Below, in pieces: positions 35,607 to 45,229 of a DNA stretch of 64,000 bases; within the stretch, counting starts at the first letter, position 1, and each line of letters opens with the position of its first letter. The notes under the pieces were generated by a model. It was not told the origin of the DNA, ran no database searches, and worked only from the letters and a program-made list of their open reading frames with translations. A program made the translations under genes and the position numbers. This DNA comes from Rhodospirillales bacterium (GTDB lineage: Bacteria > Pseudomonadota > Alphaproteobacteria > Acetobacterales > Acetobacteraceae): positions 1-64,000 of the forward strand of contig JANYDF010000113.1 of the NCBI GenBank assembly GCA_025359905.1, given 5' to 3'.

Positions 35607-36322
35607 CCGCGCTGCTGAAACTTACCGGCGTCACTGCTTATTACGGAGCCATCCAGGCGCTGAAAGGCGTCGATCTGGAAGTCAACAAGGGTGAGATCGT
35701 CACCCTGATCGGCTCCAACGGCGCCGGCAAATCCACTCTGATGATGACCATCTGCGGCAATCCGCGCGCCCGCGACGGCCACATCCATTACGACAGCCAG
35801 GAGATCACCCGGCTGCCGACCTTCGAAATCATGCGGCGCGGCTTGGCCCAGTCGCCGGAAGGGCGGCGGATTTTCCCGCGCATGACGGTGCATGAGAACC
35901 TGCTGATGGGTGCGTTCGGCCGCCCGCCGCATGAAGCGGTGCAGACGATGGAGCAAGTGTTCACCCTGTTTCCGCGCCTGAAGGAACGCATGGCGCAGCG
36001 CGGCGGCACGCTGTCCGGCGGCGAGCAACAGATGCTGGCCATCGGCCGCGCGCTGATGAGCCGCCCGCGCCTACTTCTGCTGGACGAGCCGAGCCTGGGT
36101 TTGGCGCCGCTGGTGGTGAAGCTGATCTTCGGCGCAATTCGCGAACTGAACCGCACCACCGGGCTGACCGTCCTGCTGGTGGAGCAGAACGCCTTCCAAG
36201 CTTTGCGGCTGGCGCATCGCGGCTATGTGCTAGTGAACGGCGCCATCACCATGGCCGGGCCGGGGGCCGAGTTGCTGGCGCGGCCTGAAATTCGCGCCGC
36301 GTATCTGGAAGGCGCGCATTGA
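35603..36322 (+). CDS. livF: Branched-chain amino acid ABC transporter ATP-binding protein LivF
   Basis: A 239-residue LivF-class ATPase. Walker A is GSNGAGKST, the signature LSGGEQQMLAIGRAL, Walker B LLLLDEPSLGLAP and switch region LLVEQNAFQAL. Together with LivG it powers the LivHM channel. It ends 7 bp before a convergent cupin gene; the substrate-binding gene of the system is about 1.5 kb further on. Confidence 0.94.
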   Translation: MTALLKLTGVTAYYGAIQALKGVDLEVNKGEIVTLIGSNGAGKSTLMMTICGNPRARDGHIHYDSQEITRLPTFEIMRRGLAQSPEGRRIFPRMTVHENLLMGAFGRPPHEAVQTMEQVFTLFPRLKERMAQRGGTLSGGEQQMLAIGRALMSRPRLLLLDEPSLGLAPLVVKLIFGAIRELNRTTGLTVLLVEQNAFQALRLAHRGYVLVNGAITMAGPGAELLARPEIRAAYLEGAH

Positions 36323-36329
36323 AGGGCCG

Positions 36330-36740
36330 CTACCCCGGAACCAGCGTCACCAGCGGCTTGCTCTTCTCGACCACGTAGGTCACGGCGATGCGCATCGGCG
36401 CGCCGCCTACCGCGACCGAATGCGGCGTGCCGGCGGGCACCAGCGAACTGCTGCCCTCCGGCATCGCTTGGTCCGGCTGGCCCTGCACCGACAACGTGCC
36501 GCTGCCGCTCAACACATAGGCCGATTCCACGCCGGGATGGGTATGGCGCGGAATCATGCCCCCGGCCGGCACTTCGACCATCACCTGAATCGTCTCGTAG
36601 CCCTCGGCCGGGCCATCGGCACGCCGCAGGATGGTGCGGCTCAGCGTGGCAGCGGCAGCCGGCGAAGCCGACACGGCAGCCGCCACCAAGCCGGTGGCGG
36701 CGCATAACGCGCACGATACAAATCCGCGCCGGTTCAGCAT
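36330..36740 (-). CDS. Exported cupin-domain protein
   Basis: A 136-residue protein with an N-terminal twin-arginine-type signal (NRRGF followed by a hydrophobic stretch and an ASPAAAA cleavage region). A single cupin barrel follows: motif 1 is PRHTHPGVESAYVLSG, with two His and a Glu ligand, and motif 2 is PAGTPHSVAVG with the last His. Probably a periplasmic metal-binding cupin of unknown reaction. It lies 24 bp after the dehydrogenase gene on the same strand. Confidence 0.85.
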   Translation of the reverse strand: MLNRRGFVSCALCAATGLVAAAVSASPAAAATLSRTILRRADGPAEGYETIQVMVEVPAGGMIPRHTHPGVESAYVLSGSGTLSVQGQPDQAMPEGSSSLVPAGTPHSVAVGGAPMRIAVTYVVEKSKPLVTLVPG

Positions 36741-36764
36741 CGCCCGCCCTCCGGTTGTGAACGT

Positions 36765-37655
36765 CTACCCAGGCAATCCTGCATCGGCCAGCGCGTTCAA
36801 TGCAATCGACGTCCAATCCAGATCGGCGCGGCCCTGCGCCTGCGCGGTCAAAAAGCGGTCGCGCAGGATGTTGGCGAACGGCATCGGCACCTGCTGGTCG
36901 GCCCCGGCAGCCAGTGCCAAGCCGATATCCTTGGCGCCCAGCGTCAGCTTGAAGCCGGGCGGGCTGAACGCTTCGTCCAGAATGAAGCGGCCATAATTGG
37001 TGTAGATCGGGCAGGCGAAGATCGTGCTGGCGATCATGTCGTGCCACACGCGGGCATCGGCGCCGCTTTTCTTCAGCAGCGCAAACGCCTCGCCCATCGC
37101 CTCGGTTGCCGCCGCGATCATGAAATTGCCGGCGATTTTGCCAACCACGGCGGCGTCCGGCGTCTCGCCGATGTCGTGGATCGACTGGCTCAACGCCTCC
37201 AGGATTGGCCGCACCTTGGCTTTGGCCTCCGGCGCGCCGGATTGCAGAATCCACAGCTTGCCGCTGCCCGCCGCCACCGGGCGGCCAAACACCGGGGCGG
37301 AGACGAAATGGCTGCCCGCCGCCGCGTGGCGCTCGGCCAGCGACTTGGCCAGCGCCACGCTGATCGTGCTCATGGAAATATGCACGCCGCCCTGGCCGAG
37401 TCCGGCCAGAATGCCGTCAGCGCCCGACATCACCGATTCCAACGCCGCATCGTTGGCCACCATGGTGATCACAGTGCCGCCCTGCGCCGCCAGTGCCGGG
37501 GTGGCGGCCAGTGCGGCGCCGCGCGCCACGAACGGCTCGGCGGCCGCCTTGCTGCGGTTCCACACCGTTACCTGGTGCCCGGTGTCGAGCAACCGGCCCG
37601 CCATGCCGCCGCCCATGCCGCCCAAACCGACAACGCCGATGGCTGTGCTGCCCAT
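36765..37655 (-). CDS. NAD(P)-dependent beta-hydroxyacid dehydrogenase family protein
   Basis: A 296-residue member of the 3-hydroxyisobutyrate/6-phosphogluconate dehydrogenase superfamily. Rossmann motif VVGLGGMGGGMAGRLL, substrate motif FVSAPVFGRPVAAGSGKL, and catalytic lysine in VVGKIAGNFMIAAATEAMGEA are present; the lysine-containing helix is well conserved. Located among branched-chain amino acid transport genes, it may act in valine-type catabolism (inference). ATG 37655 has AAAGGAAC upstream. Confidence 0.88.
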   Translation of the reverse strand: MGSTAIGVVGLGGMGGGMAGRLLDTGHQVTVWNRSKAAAEPFVARGAALAATPALAAQGGTVITMVANDAALESVMSGADGILAGLGQGGVHISMSTISVALAKSLAERHAAAGSHFVSAPVFGRPVAAGSGKLWILQSGAPEAKAKVRPILEALSQSIHDIGETPDAAVVGKIAGNFMIAAATEAMGEAFALLKKSGADARVWHDMIASTIFACPIYTNYGRFILDEAFSPPGFKLTLGAKDIGLALAAGADQQVPMPFANILRDRFLTAQAQGRADLDWTSIALNALADAGLPG

Positions 37656-37818
37656 GTTCCGTTCCTTTTTTTGCCGCTGTCGCAATGCCAGTGCATCCGC
37701 CGCCCGGTGGCGCTGCGTCAAGGCTTCGGCGGGGGCTTCCAGAGTGCAATGCTTGCGCCTACGCTGCATGGCAGCCGCGCGCCCTGTCAGCGCGGCAGCA
37801 ATTCAGGGAACCACATCC

Positions 37819-38928
37819 ATGATTAAACGGACTCTGCTCGCTGGCGCCGCTTCGCTGGCCGTTATGCTGGCCTTCGCGGCCGCTCCGGCGAGCGCGCAAA
37901 TCAAGATCGGCGTTGCGGGCCCGATCACCGGCAGCTTGGCGAGCTTCGGCGCGCAGTTGAAGGCCGGTGCGGAAGCAGCTGTGGCCGACATCAATGCCGC
38001 TGGCGGCGTGCTCGGCCAGCAGGTTCAGCTGGAAATCGGCGACGATGCCTGCGACGCCAAGCAGGCCGTCTCGGTGGCCAACAAGTTCGCCAGCTCGGGC
38101 GTCAAGTTCGTGGCCGGGCATTTCTGCTCGTCCAGCTCGATTCCGGCCAGCAAGGTCTACGCCGAGGAAGGCATCCTGCAGATTACCCCGGCCTCGACCA
38201 ACCCGAAGTTCACCGAAGAAGGCAGCTGGAACACGTTCCGCACCTGCGGGCGTGACGACCAGCAGGGCAAGTTCGCCGGCCCGTATCTGGCGAAGGAGTT
38301 CAAGGACGCGAACATCGCCGTCCTGCACGACAACACCACCTACGGTAAGGGCATCGCCGACCTTACCAAGAAATACATGAACGAAGCCGGCAAGAAGGAA
38401 GTGCTGTATCAGGCGATCGTGCCCGGCGAGCGCGACTACACCGCCGTCGTCAGCCGCCTCAAGGAAGCCCACATCAACCTGATTTATGTGGGCGGCTACC
38501 ACCCGGAAATCGGCTTGATCACCAAGCAGGCGCGTGAACAGGGCCTCAAAGTGACCATGATCGGCCCGGATTCGATCAACACCCAGGAACTGTGGCAGAT
38601 CACCGGCGACGCCGGCGAAGGCATCATGTTCACTTTCGCGCCGGACCCGATGAAGAACCCGGCTGCTGCCGCCGTTGTCTCGGCGTTCAAGGCCAAGGGC
38701 ATCAACCCGGAAGGCTACACGCTCGACACCTACGCCGCGATCCAGGAATGGGCGCTGGCCGCCACCAAGGCCGGCTCGACCGACGCCAAGAAGGTCGCCG
38801 CCACGCTGAAGTCGTCCGGCCCGTGGAACACCGTGCTCGGCCCGCTATCGTATGACGCCAAGGGCGACCTGACCAAGGCCGACTACGTTTGGTACATCTG
38901 GCACAACGGCAACTACGGCGAAATGTAA
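37819..38928 (+). CDS. Branched-chain amino acid ABC transporter substrate-binding protein
   Basis: A 369-residue periplasmic LivJ/LivK-type binding protein. A Sec signal ends after PASA (about residue 26). The mature N-terminus QIKIGVAGPITGSLASFG, the block AEAAVADINAAGGVLGQ and GDDACDAKQAVSVANKF are family hallmarks. AGGGAA lies 9 bp upstream of ATG 37819. It is transcribed alone, divergent from the dehydrogenase, and ends in a strong terminator. It presumably feeds LivHMGF. Confidence 0.93.
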   Translation: MIKRTLLAGAASLAVMLAFAAAPASAQIKIGVAGPITGSLASFGAQLKAGAEAAVADINAAGGVLGQQVQLEIGDDACDAKQAVSVANKFASSGVKFVAGHFCSSSSIPASKVYAEEGILQITPASTNPKFTEEGSWNTFRTCGRDDQQGKFAGPYLAKEFKDANIAVLHDNTTYGKGIADLTKKYMNEAGKKEVLYQAIVPGERDYTAVVSRLKEAHINLIYVGGYHPEIGLITKQAREQGLKVTMIGPDSINTQELWQITGDAGEGIMFTFAPDPMKNPAAAAVVSAFKAKGINPEGYTLDTYAAIQEWALAATKAGSTDAKKVAATLKSSGPWNTVLGPLSYDAKGDLTKADYVWYIWHNGNYGEM

Positions 38929-38953
38929 GATCGCCGCAGTTTCGTTATGAATG

Positions 38954-38986
38954 CGGCCCGCAGAGCAATCTGCGGGCCGTTTTTTT
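38954..38986 (+). terminator. Rho-independent terminator of the livJ-like gene
   Basis: A perfect 11-bp stem (CGGCCCGCAGA with TCTGCGGGCCG) around a GCAA tetraloop is followed by seven T residues. It starts 25 bp after the stop codon. This is the clearest intrinsic terminator in the window. Confidence 0.95.
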
Positions 38987-38995
38987 GGCTCCGGC

Positions 38996-39481
38996 TTATG
39001 GCCGCCGCAGCGTGTGATAGGCCCGGGCGAAATACACCAACCCGTCGTGCGACGCGCCGTGCTGCAGGGCCGCGACCTGGGCGAACACCACGGTATGGGT
39101 GGCTACCTCGGTCACTTGGCTGATCCGGCAATCGAACGCCACCACCGCGCCGTCCAGCACCGGGGCGCCGGTTTGCAGCGTATGCCAATGCCCGGCGGCA
39201 AAGCGTTCGTCCTGGTCGACCGAGCCGCCACCGAACAGGTTCGACAGGTTCTCCTGATCAGCCGCCAACGTGTTGACGCATAAGACCGCGTTGGTCAGCA
39301 GCGGCTGGTGCGAATCGTTGCGGCGGTTGACGCAAACCAGCAGCGTCGCCGGATCGTCCGTCACGCTGCACACGGCCGAGGCGGTAAAGCCAAACCGCCC
39401 GCCGGGACCATCGGTCGTTATAACACTGACTGCGGCGCCGAAGCGGGCCATCGCTTCACGATAGGTTTGGCGGTTCACCAC
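38996..39481 (-). CDS. Flavin reductase family protein
   Basis: A 161-residue split-barrel flavin reductase, the class supplying FMNH2/FADH2 to two-component monooxygenases. Characteristic are the N-terminal REAMARFGAAVSVITTDG, the FGFTASAVCSVTDDPATLLVC block and the C-terminal LVYFARAYHTL. No partner monooxygenase lies in the window. It is convergent with the livJ-like gene. Confidence 0.9.
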   Translation of the reverse strand: MVNRQTYREAMARFGAAVSVITTDGPGGRFGFTASAVCSVTDDPATLLVCVNRRNDSHQPLLTNAVLCVNTLAADQENLSNLFGGGSVDQDERFAAGHWHTLQTGAPVLDGAVVAFDCRISQVTEVATHTVVFAQVAALQHGASHDGLVYFARAYHTLRRP

Positions 39482-39631
39482 GGTCGGCGGCTCCTAAAAC
39501 TGACCGGCAAGTTAGTCGCCCGCCCACGGTCTTGAGGCAAGTGGCTCGCCCTGAAGCGCGCCGCAGACGCAGCCGCGATTGGCGAATGCACCGCGCCCTG
39601 ATACGAACGCGGGCGCGTAGGACCATCGCTC

Positions 39632-40531
39632 TTGCCCCGCCTGCTCTCCTGGTTTTCACGGCCCGGCCGCGCCGCGACCTCCGCCACCGGCATGGCGCTG
39701 GGCGTGCTGGCGTTCTTTTTGTTCGCCATGCACGACGCTTGCATCAAGTTGCTGGTCGGCGGCGGCATGCCGGTATGGCAGGTGCTGTTCGTCCGCAGCA
39801 GCATGATCTGCGCCATCTGCCTCGCCGCAGGGCGGATGCGCTTGCTGGAACGCGTGGTGGCGACCCCGATCAAGCGCACCCTGATGTTGCGCGGGCTGAT
39901 CACGCTGGCTGCTTGGCTCTGCTACTACAGCGCCGCGCGCGACCTGCCGCTGGCGCAATTGCTCACGCTGTATTTCGCCGCCCCGATCATGACCACGCTG
40001 CTGGCGGTGCCGCTGTTGCAGGAGCGTGTGACGGCGGCGCGCTGGCTGTCGGTGGGCGTGGGCTTCGCGGGCGTCGTGGTGGCCTGCGACCCCGGCGGCG
40101 TGGCGTTGTCCTGGGCCACCGTGCGTGTGCTGACGGCGGCGGCGTTTTGGGGTTACGCGATGATTTTGATGCGGCAGACCGCGATGCGGGAAAGCAACCT
40201 GCTGTTGATGTTCTACACCAACATATTGTTCCTGCTTGTCACCGCCGTCGCCTGCGCCACGCTCGGCTGGCAAGCGCCGGACAGCCGCGGCCTGCTGCTG
40301 CTGCTCGGCGTCGGGCTCCTCGGCGCTGCTGGGCAGTTCGCCTTGTTCGAGGCAATGCGCCACGCCGCCGCGTCGGTGATTGCTACCGTGGAATACTCGG
40401 CCCTGATCTGGGCGTTCGTGCTTGGCTTCCTGATCTGGGGCGACATTCCAAGGGTTGCCGTGTTCCTCGGTGCCGCGCTTATTCTTGGTGCAGGCGGGCT
40501 GCTGATTGTCACCGAGCGCCGTTCGCGCTAG
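39632..40531 (+). CDS. DMT superfamily (EamA) transporter
   Basis: A 299-residue membrane protein with ten hydrophobic segments and two EamA repeats; the second repeat begins near RVLTAAAFWGYAMILMRQTA. Substrate class cannot be fixed; relatives export amino acids and metabolites. The frame opens with TTG at 39632, and ATG 39692 (MALGVLAFF) directly before the first helix is an alternative start. Confidence 0.88.
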   Translation: MPRLLSWFSRPGRAATSATGMALGVLAFFLFAMHDACIKLLVGGGMPVWQVLFVRSSMICAICLAAGRMRLLERVVATPIKRTLMLRGLITLAAWLCYYSAARDLPLAQLLTLYFAAPIMTTLLAVPLLQERVTAARWLSVGVGFAGVVVACDPGGVALSWATVRVLTAAAFWGYAMILMRQTAMRESNLLLMFYTNILFLLVTAVACATLGWQAPDSRGLLLLLGVGLLGAAGQFALFEAMRHAAASVIATVEYSALIWAFVLGFLIWGDIPRVAVFLGAALILGAGGLLIVTERRSR

Positions 40532-40587
40532 TCTGCCAGTGAAATGCGCCCAGAGAGCCAAGTGGCGCAGCCTGGAGGACGCATCGC

Positions 40588-41823
40588 GTGCCGAATGCAA
40601 GCCTTAGCTGGTTAAACTTGTTCGTCTCCGACATGCAAACCGGCTTTGGCCCCTTCGTCCCCGTGCGCTTGGCCGCCGCCGGGTGGGACCCGGCGATGAT
40701 CGGCTCGGCGCTCAGTATCGGGACCATCACGGCGGTGCTGGCGCAGGTGCCGGCCGGAATTTTGTGTGACGCAGCGAATGCCAAACGTGGCATCGCGGCG
40801 GCGGCGATCATGACGGTCATGCTGGCTACGTTGCTGGTGGCCGGGCTGCCGCTATATCCGCCGGTGATGCTGGCCGAAGCGATGCAAGGCGGCGCCAATG
40901 TGATGCTGACCCTGTCGATTGCCGGGATCACCCTCAGCTTGGCGCGCGCCGATCAACTTGGCGAGCGGTTGGGCAACAACGTGCGTTTCTCCGCCATCGG
41001 CGGCGCGGCCGGCGCAGCCCTGCTTGGAATTGTCGGCACGCGATTTTCCTACATGGCGGTGTTCGTGGCCGCCGCCGCCTTCGGCTTTCCGGCGCTGGTC
41101 GCGCTGGCGCGCATCCCGGATGCCGAACTGGCCAAAGCCCCGCTGCGCACCACCCACGTCGCAGCCTTGCCGCGCCTGCGGCGCAGCAACGAGCGTTCGA
41201 AGATAGACCTGCTCTCCGACCGGGGGCTGCTGGTGCTGATGGCTTGCGTGCTGCTGTTCCACCTCGCCAACGCCGCCATGCTGCCGCTGGCCGCTGGCGA
41301 ACTGGCCCGCCAGGAAGGCATGACAGCCAATCTGGTGATCAGCGGCGCCATCATCATCTCGCAGATGCTCACCGCCGCAGGGTCGCCCTGGGCCGGGCGG
41401 CTGGCGCACCGTATCGGCCGCAAGCCGATCCTGCTGACCGGCTTCGCTATGCTGCCGTTGCGCGGGATCATGTTCGCCATCGACAGCTCGCCGCTGATGA
41501 CCTTGTCGGGGCAAGTGCTCGACGGGATCACCGGTGCGACCTTCGGGGTACTGCTGCCGCTGATCGTCGCCGACCTGACGCACAAAGGCGGCCGGTTCAA
41601 TCTGGCGCTGGGGATGATGGGGCTGGCGACCAGTGTTGGCGCCACGGTCAGCAACTATGCCGGCGGCCGTCTTGCCGCGATGCTTGGCAACCCAGTGGCC
41701 TTCCTGGCGCTCTCCGCCGCAGGCTTGCTGGCCACCTTGCTCGTTTGGTTTGCCTTGCCGGAGACCAAGCACTTGGCCGACGATCCGCCGGGCCCTGCAA
41801 CAGCCAAACCGGCCCCTCGATAA
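40588..41823 (+). CDS. Major facilitator superfamily transporter
   Basis: A 411-residue MFS protein with about twelve membrane segments. A cytoplasmic loop with AANAKRG follows TM2, and the central loop RRSNERSKIDLLSDRG joins the two halves; RLAHRIGRKPILLTG is the second-half loop 8-9 motif. GTG 40588 has an ideal GGAGGA 8 bp upstream, which fixes the start. Substrate unknown. Confidence 0.88.
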   Translation: MPNASLSWLNLFVSDMQTGFGPFVPVRLAAAGWDPAMIGSALSIGTITAVLAQVPAGILCDAANAKRGIAAAAIMTVMLATLLVAGLPLYPPVMLAEAMQGGANVMLTLSIAGITLSLARADQLGERLGNNVRFSAIGGAAGAALLGIVGTRFSYMAVFVAAAAFGFPALVALARIPDAELAKAPLRTTHVAALPRLRRSNERSKIDLLSDRGLLVLMACVLLFHLANAAMLPLAAGELARQEGMTANLVISGAIIISQMLTAAGSPWAGRLAHRIGRKPILLTGFAMLPLRGIMFAIDSSPLMTLSGQVLDGITGATFGVLLPLIVADLTHKGGRFNLALGMMGLATSVGATVSNYAGGRLAAMLGNPVAFLALSAAGLLATLLVWFALPETKHLADDPPGPATAKPAPR

Positions 41824-41887
41824 GCCGCCACGCCCGAGCCCCTTCTTAGTCCGCGAGCGGGCCGCCGCAATTTTCGCCGGAGTTTCC

Positions 41888-44026
41888 ATGCGCACGCAGA
41901 TTCAGGTCGGCAATCCGCAACTGGTCATCCACGAAGGCGACACCGTGTGGGCGGCCGGGCCGGACGGCCAAGTCAATGGCAGCGACGATCATGGCTTGTT
42001 CTTTCGAGACACCCGGCTGATCAGCATCTGGCAACTTTCGGCCAACGGCGTGCCGTGGGAATTGCTGAACGGCGGTGCGGTCCAGCACTTCGCCCTCGGT
42101 GTGTTCCTCACCAATCCGGTCATCGTCACCCAAGACGGCGAAGTGGCGCGCCGCGAGCTCAGCCTGTCGCTCGGCCGCTGGATGGAAGGCGGCGTGCATG
42201 AGGATATCGACATCACCAATCACGGGCGCCAGACCGTGCGGTTCAACCTTGAACTGCTGCTACGCTCGGACTTCGCCGATCTGTTCGAAGTGAAATCCCG
42301 CCGTTTCGTCCGCCGCGGCCGCGTGGTTACTGCATGGTCCGACGCCGGGCAGACGTTGCGCAGCACCTACACCCACGACACATTCTTACGCGCGCTTACT
42401 GTGACCGCGCGCGGCGATACGCCTGCCGTCTATGCCAACGGGCGTGTCAGCTTCGACATCGAACTGGCGCCGGGCGGCACGTGGCACACGTGCCTGTTGA
42501 CCGATCTGCACGACGGCGGCGAAACCTTGGCCGCCCCGGCCGCTTGCACGTCGGAGCGCGGGTCGAGCGAAACGGCGCTCAGCCTCGGCGAATGGCGGCG
42601 TGGCACGCTGAAACTCTCGTCGAGCAACGAGGAGTTCTACCGGCTGTATCGCCAGGGCGTCGATGATATGGCCGCCTTGCGCCTGCCGGTGCACCGCGAC
42701 GGCCGTACCGACGTGCTGCCTGCCGCCGGGCTGCCGTGGTTTGCTGCCCTGTTCGGGCGCGACAGTTTGGTGGTGGCGTTGCAGTCGGCACCGGTCACGC
42801 TAGCTTTTGCGCGCGGGGCGCTCGCCGTGCTTGGCGCGTGGCAAGCCCGCGAGCGCGACGATGCGCGCGATGCCGAGCCGGGCAAGATCCTGCACGAATT
42901 GCGGCGCGGCGAACTGGCCTATTTCAAGCTGGTGCCGCACACGCCGTATTTCGGCACCGCCGACGCCACCCCGCTGTATCTCATCACGCTGCATACGGCA
43001 TGGCGCTGGAGCGGCGACCGCGCGCTGCTCGCCGCGCATATGCAAACCGCCGCGCGCTGCCTGGAGTGGATCGACAATTGGGGCGACCGCGACGGCGACG
43101 GGTTTCAGGAGTACCAGACCCGCGCGCCGAAGGGCTACGAGAACATGGGCTGGAAGGATGCCGGCGACGCTGTGCTGTATCCGGACGGCAGCATGGTCAA
43201 AGGCCCCAAGGCGCTGTGCGAGTTGCAAGGCTATGTCTACGCGGCGTGGCGCGGCATGGCTGAACTGTACGACGCCGCCGGTGCGCCTGACCGCGCCGAG
43301 GAACTGCGCGCCAAGGCGGCGGCGCTGTACGAACGCTTCAACGAAGCCTTCTGGAACAATGACTTCGGCGGCTACGCCTACGCGCTGGACGGCGACAAGC
43401 GGCAGGTGCTGACCTCGGTGTCCAACGTAGGCCACTTGCTATGGTGCGGGATTGTCGCGCCTGAGCGGGCGGCGCAGGTGGTGGCGCGGCTGATGGCGCC
43501 CGACATGTTCAGCGGTTGGGGCATCCGCACGCTATCGGCCGAGCACCCGGCGTACAACCCGTACGCCTATCACAACGGCTCAGTCTGGCCGCATGACAAC
43601 GGCCTGACCGTCCAAGGCATGCGGCGCTACGGCTTCGCTGCCGAAGCGAACCAAGTCATCCGCGCGGTCAGCGACGCCGCCGCGTCGTTCGCGCTGCATC
43701 AGGTTCCGGAACTCTACGCCGGGCTGCCGCGCGACGTGGCGCCGTTCCCGGTGCAAGTGCCCGGCGCCAATGTGCCGCAAGCCTGGGCGGCGGGGGCGGC
43801 GTTCGCGTTCCTGCAGGCCATTTTGGGCCTGGAGCCTGACGCGCCGAATGGCGTGCTGCGCCTCGACCCGGCGCTGCCCGCGTGGCTGCCCGACCTGACG
43901 CTGCACGATCTGCAGTTGGGCAACCGCACGTTTGACCTGCGCTTCTACCGCGACGGGGACCGGACCATCACCGAAGTGCTGCGCGGCGACCCGGCCAGCA
44001 TTATCGCCGCCGGCCCAGCCGGATGA
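41888..44026 (+). CDS. Amylo-alpha-1,6-glucosidase / glycogen debranching-type glycosidase
   Basis: A 712-residue protein with an N-terminal beta-rich glycogen-debranching domain (NDHGLFFRDTRLISIWQL region) and a C-terminal six-hairpin (alpha/alpha)6 domain containing GLPWFAALFGRDSLV, a DGDGFQEYQ stretch and SVWPHDNGL. The acidic residues in GRDS and the WPHDNG motif fit GDE_C catalysis. It may trim glycogen or handle exported polysaccharide. ATG 41888 follows the MFS stop by 64 bp. The stop overlaps a small membrane gene by 4 bp. Confidence 0.88.
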   Translation: MRTQIQVGNPQLVIHEGDTVWAAGPDGQVNGSDDHGLFFRDTRLISIWQLSANGVPWELLNGGAVQHFALGVFLTNPVIVTQDGEVARRELSLSLGRWMEGGVHEDIDITNHGRQTVRFNLELLLRSDFADLFEVKSRRFVRRGRVVTAWSDAGQTLRSTYTHDTFLRALTVTARGDTPAVYANGRVSFDIELAPGGTWHTCLLTDLHDGGETLAAPAACTSERGSSETALSLGEWRRGTLKLSSSNEEFYRLYRQGVDDMAALRLPVHRDGRTDVLPAAGLPWFAALFGRDSLVVALQSAPVTLAFARGALAVLGAWQARERDDARDAEPGKILHELRRGELAYFKLVPHTPYFGTADATPLYLITLHTAWRWSGDRALLAAHMQTAARCLEWIDNWGDRDGDGFQEYQTRAPKGYENMGWKDAGDAVLYPDGSMVKGPKALCELQGYVYAAWRGMAELYDAAGAPDRAEELRAKAAALYERFNEAFWNNDFGGYAYALDGDKRQVLTSVSNVGHLLWCGIVAPERAAQVVARLMAPDMFSGWGIRTLSAEHPAYNPYAYHNGSVWPHDNGLTVQGMRRYGFAAEANQVIRAVSDAAASFALHQVPELYAGLPRDVAPFPVQVPGANVPQAWAAGAAFAFLQAILGLEPDAPNGVLRLDPALPAWLPDLTLHDLQLGNRTFDLRFYRDGDRTITEVLRGDPASIIAAGPAG

Positions 44027-44364
44027 TCCTGCAAGCCGCTGCTGTTTTGCTGATCGGCGCGATGCTGCTCGGCATCGGGCTGCTTTCGGCCAATGTCCGC
44101 CCGGCGGCGGCGCGCGCCGCGCACGGATTGCTGGGCGGCGCGGGCGTTGCCGCCACGGCGGCCGGATTGGCGTGGCTGCAATCCACACCGCCGGCGCTGC
44201 TGCTGGACGGCGCGGTGCTGGTCCTCGCCGCATTGCTGCTCGGCCTGCTGTACTGGCGATTTGGCGGCCGGTTGCGCGGCGCCCGCCTGGCACTTTTGGC
44301 GCTGCACGCCTTTGCAGGTGCGACCGGCGCGACCTTGCTGACCGCGTGGGCGTTCGGCGGCTAA
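44023..44364 (+). CDS. Small hydrophobic membrane protein of unknown function
   Basis: A 113-residue protein made almost entirely of four hydrophobic helices (for example LLIGAMLLGIGLL at the N-terminus) with short Arg-containing loops and no soluble domain. I do not recognise a family. It overlaps the glycosidase stop by 4 bp (ATGA), suggesting translational coupling. Confidence 0.65.
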   Translation: MILQAAAVLLIGAMLLGIGLLSANVRPAAARAAHGLLGGAGVAATAAGLAWLQSTPPALLLDGAVLVLAALLLGLLYWRFGGRLRGARLALLALHAFAGATGATLLTAWAFGG

Positions 44365-44407
44365 CCCCCCACTCCCGCTGGCCACCGCGCCGCCCTATAT
44401 CCGTCGC

Positions 44408-45229
44408 ATGGACCTCGATTTCAGCGAAGACGACATCCAGCGCTACTCCCGCCACATCCTGCTCGGGCAAGTTGGCGGCATCGGCCAAGCCAAGCTGCGC
44501 GCGGCGCGGGTGCTCGTGGTGGGCGCCGGCGGGCTGGGCAGCCCGCTGATCCTGTATCTGGCAGCGGCCGGCGTCGGGACGATTGGGATTGCGGATGGTG
44601 ATACCATAGACCTATCCAATTTGCAGCGGCAGGTGGCGCACACCACCGCCGGGCTGGGCCACTCGAAAGCCGAGTCGGCGGCCGAACGGGCCAAGGCCAT
44701 CAACCCTGGCGTGACGTTGAATGTGCATTCCACCCGGATCACGCCGGACAATGCGCTGGAGCTTATTGCCGGGTACGATGCCGTCTGTGACGGCACCGAC
44801 AATTTTGCCGCCCGCTTCCTGATTGCCGACGCCTGCGTGCTAGCCCGCCGCACTTTGGTCTCCGCCGCCGTGCTGCGCTTCGAGGGCCAGCTTTCCACCT
44901 TCAAGCCGCACGTACCCGGCATGCCGTGCTACCGCTGCCTGTATCCCGAGGCCCCGCCCGACGGGATGGTTCCCAGTTGCGGCGAAGCAGGCGTGCTGGG
45001 GGCGGTCACCGGGGTGATGGGCACGCTGCAAGCAACTGAAGTGTTGAAGGAAATCATCGGCATCGGCGATAGCATGGCCGGACGGCTACTGCTGTGGGAC
45101 GCGCTGGCGGCCAGTTTTCGCACCATCAAACTGCGCCCGGACCCGGCCTGCGCGGCCTGCGGCCCGAACGCCACGATCATCGACCTGTCCCGCCACACCG
45201 CAGCCCCGGCGCTCGCCTGTGCCATCTGA
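44408..45229 (+). CDS. ThiF/MoeB/HesA-family E1-like adenylyltransferase
   Basis: A 273-residue enzyme that adenylates the C-terminus of a ubiquitin-like sulfur carrier. YSRHILLGQVGGIGQ is followed by the nucleotide motif VLVVGAGGLGSPLI, DTIDLSNLQRQVAHTT, and CDGTDNFAARFLI. Zinc cysteines are in CYRCLYP and CAACGP. No rhodanese domain or MoaD/ThiS gene is adjacent, so MoeB or ThiF roles cannot be distinguished. Eleven bases of overlap join it to the DsrE-like gene. Confidence 0.9.
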   Translation: MDLDFSEDDIQRYSRHILLGQVGGIGQAKLRAARVLVVGAGGLGSPLILYLAAAGVGTIGIADGDTIDLSNLQRQVAHTTAGLGHSKAESAAERAKAINPGVTLNVHSTRITPDNALELIAGYDAVCDGTDNFAARFLIADACVLARRTLVSAAVLRFEGQLSTFKPHVPGMPCYRCLYPEAPPDGMVPSCGEAGVLGAVTGVMGTLQATEVLKEIIGIGDSMAGRLLLWDALAASFRTIKLRPDPACAACGPNATIIDLSRHTAAPALACAI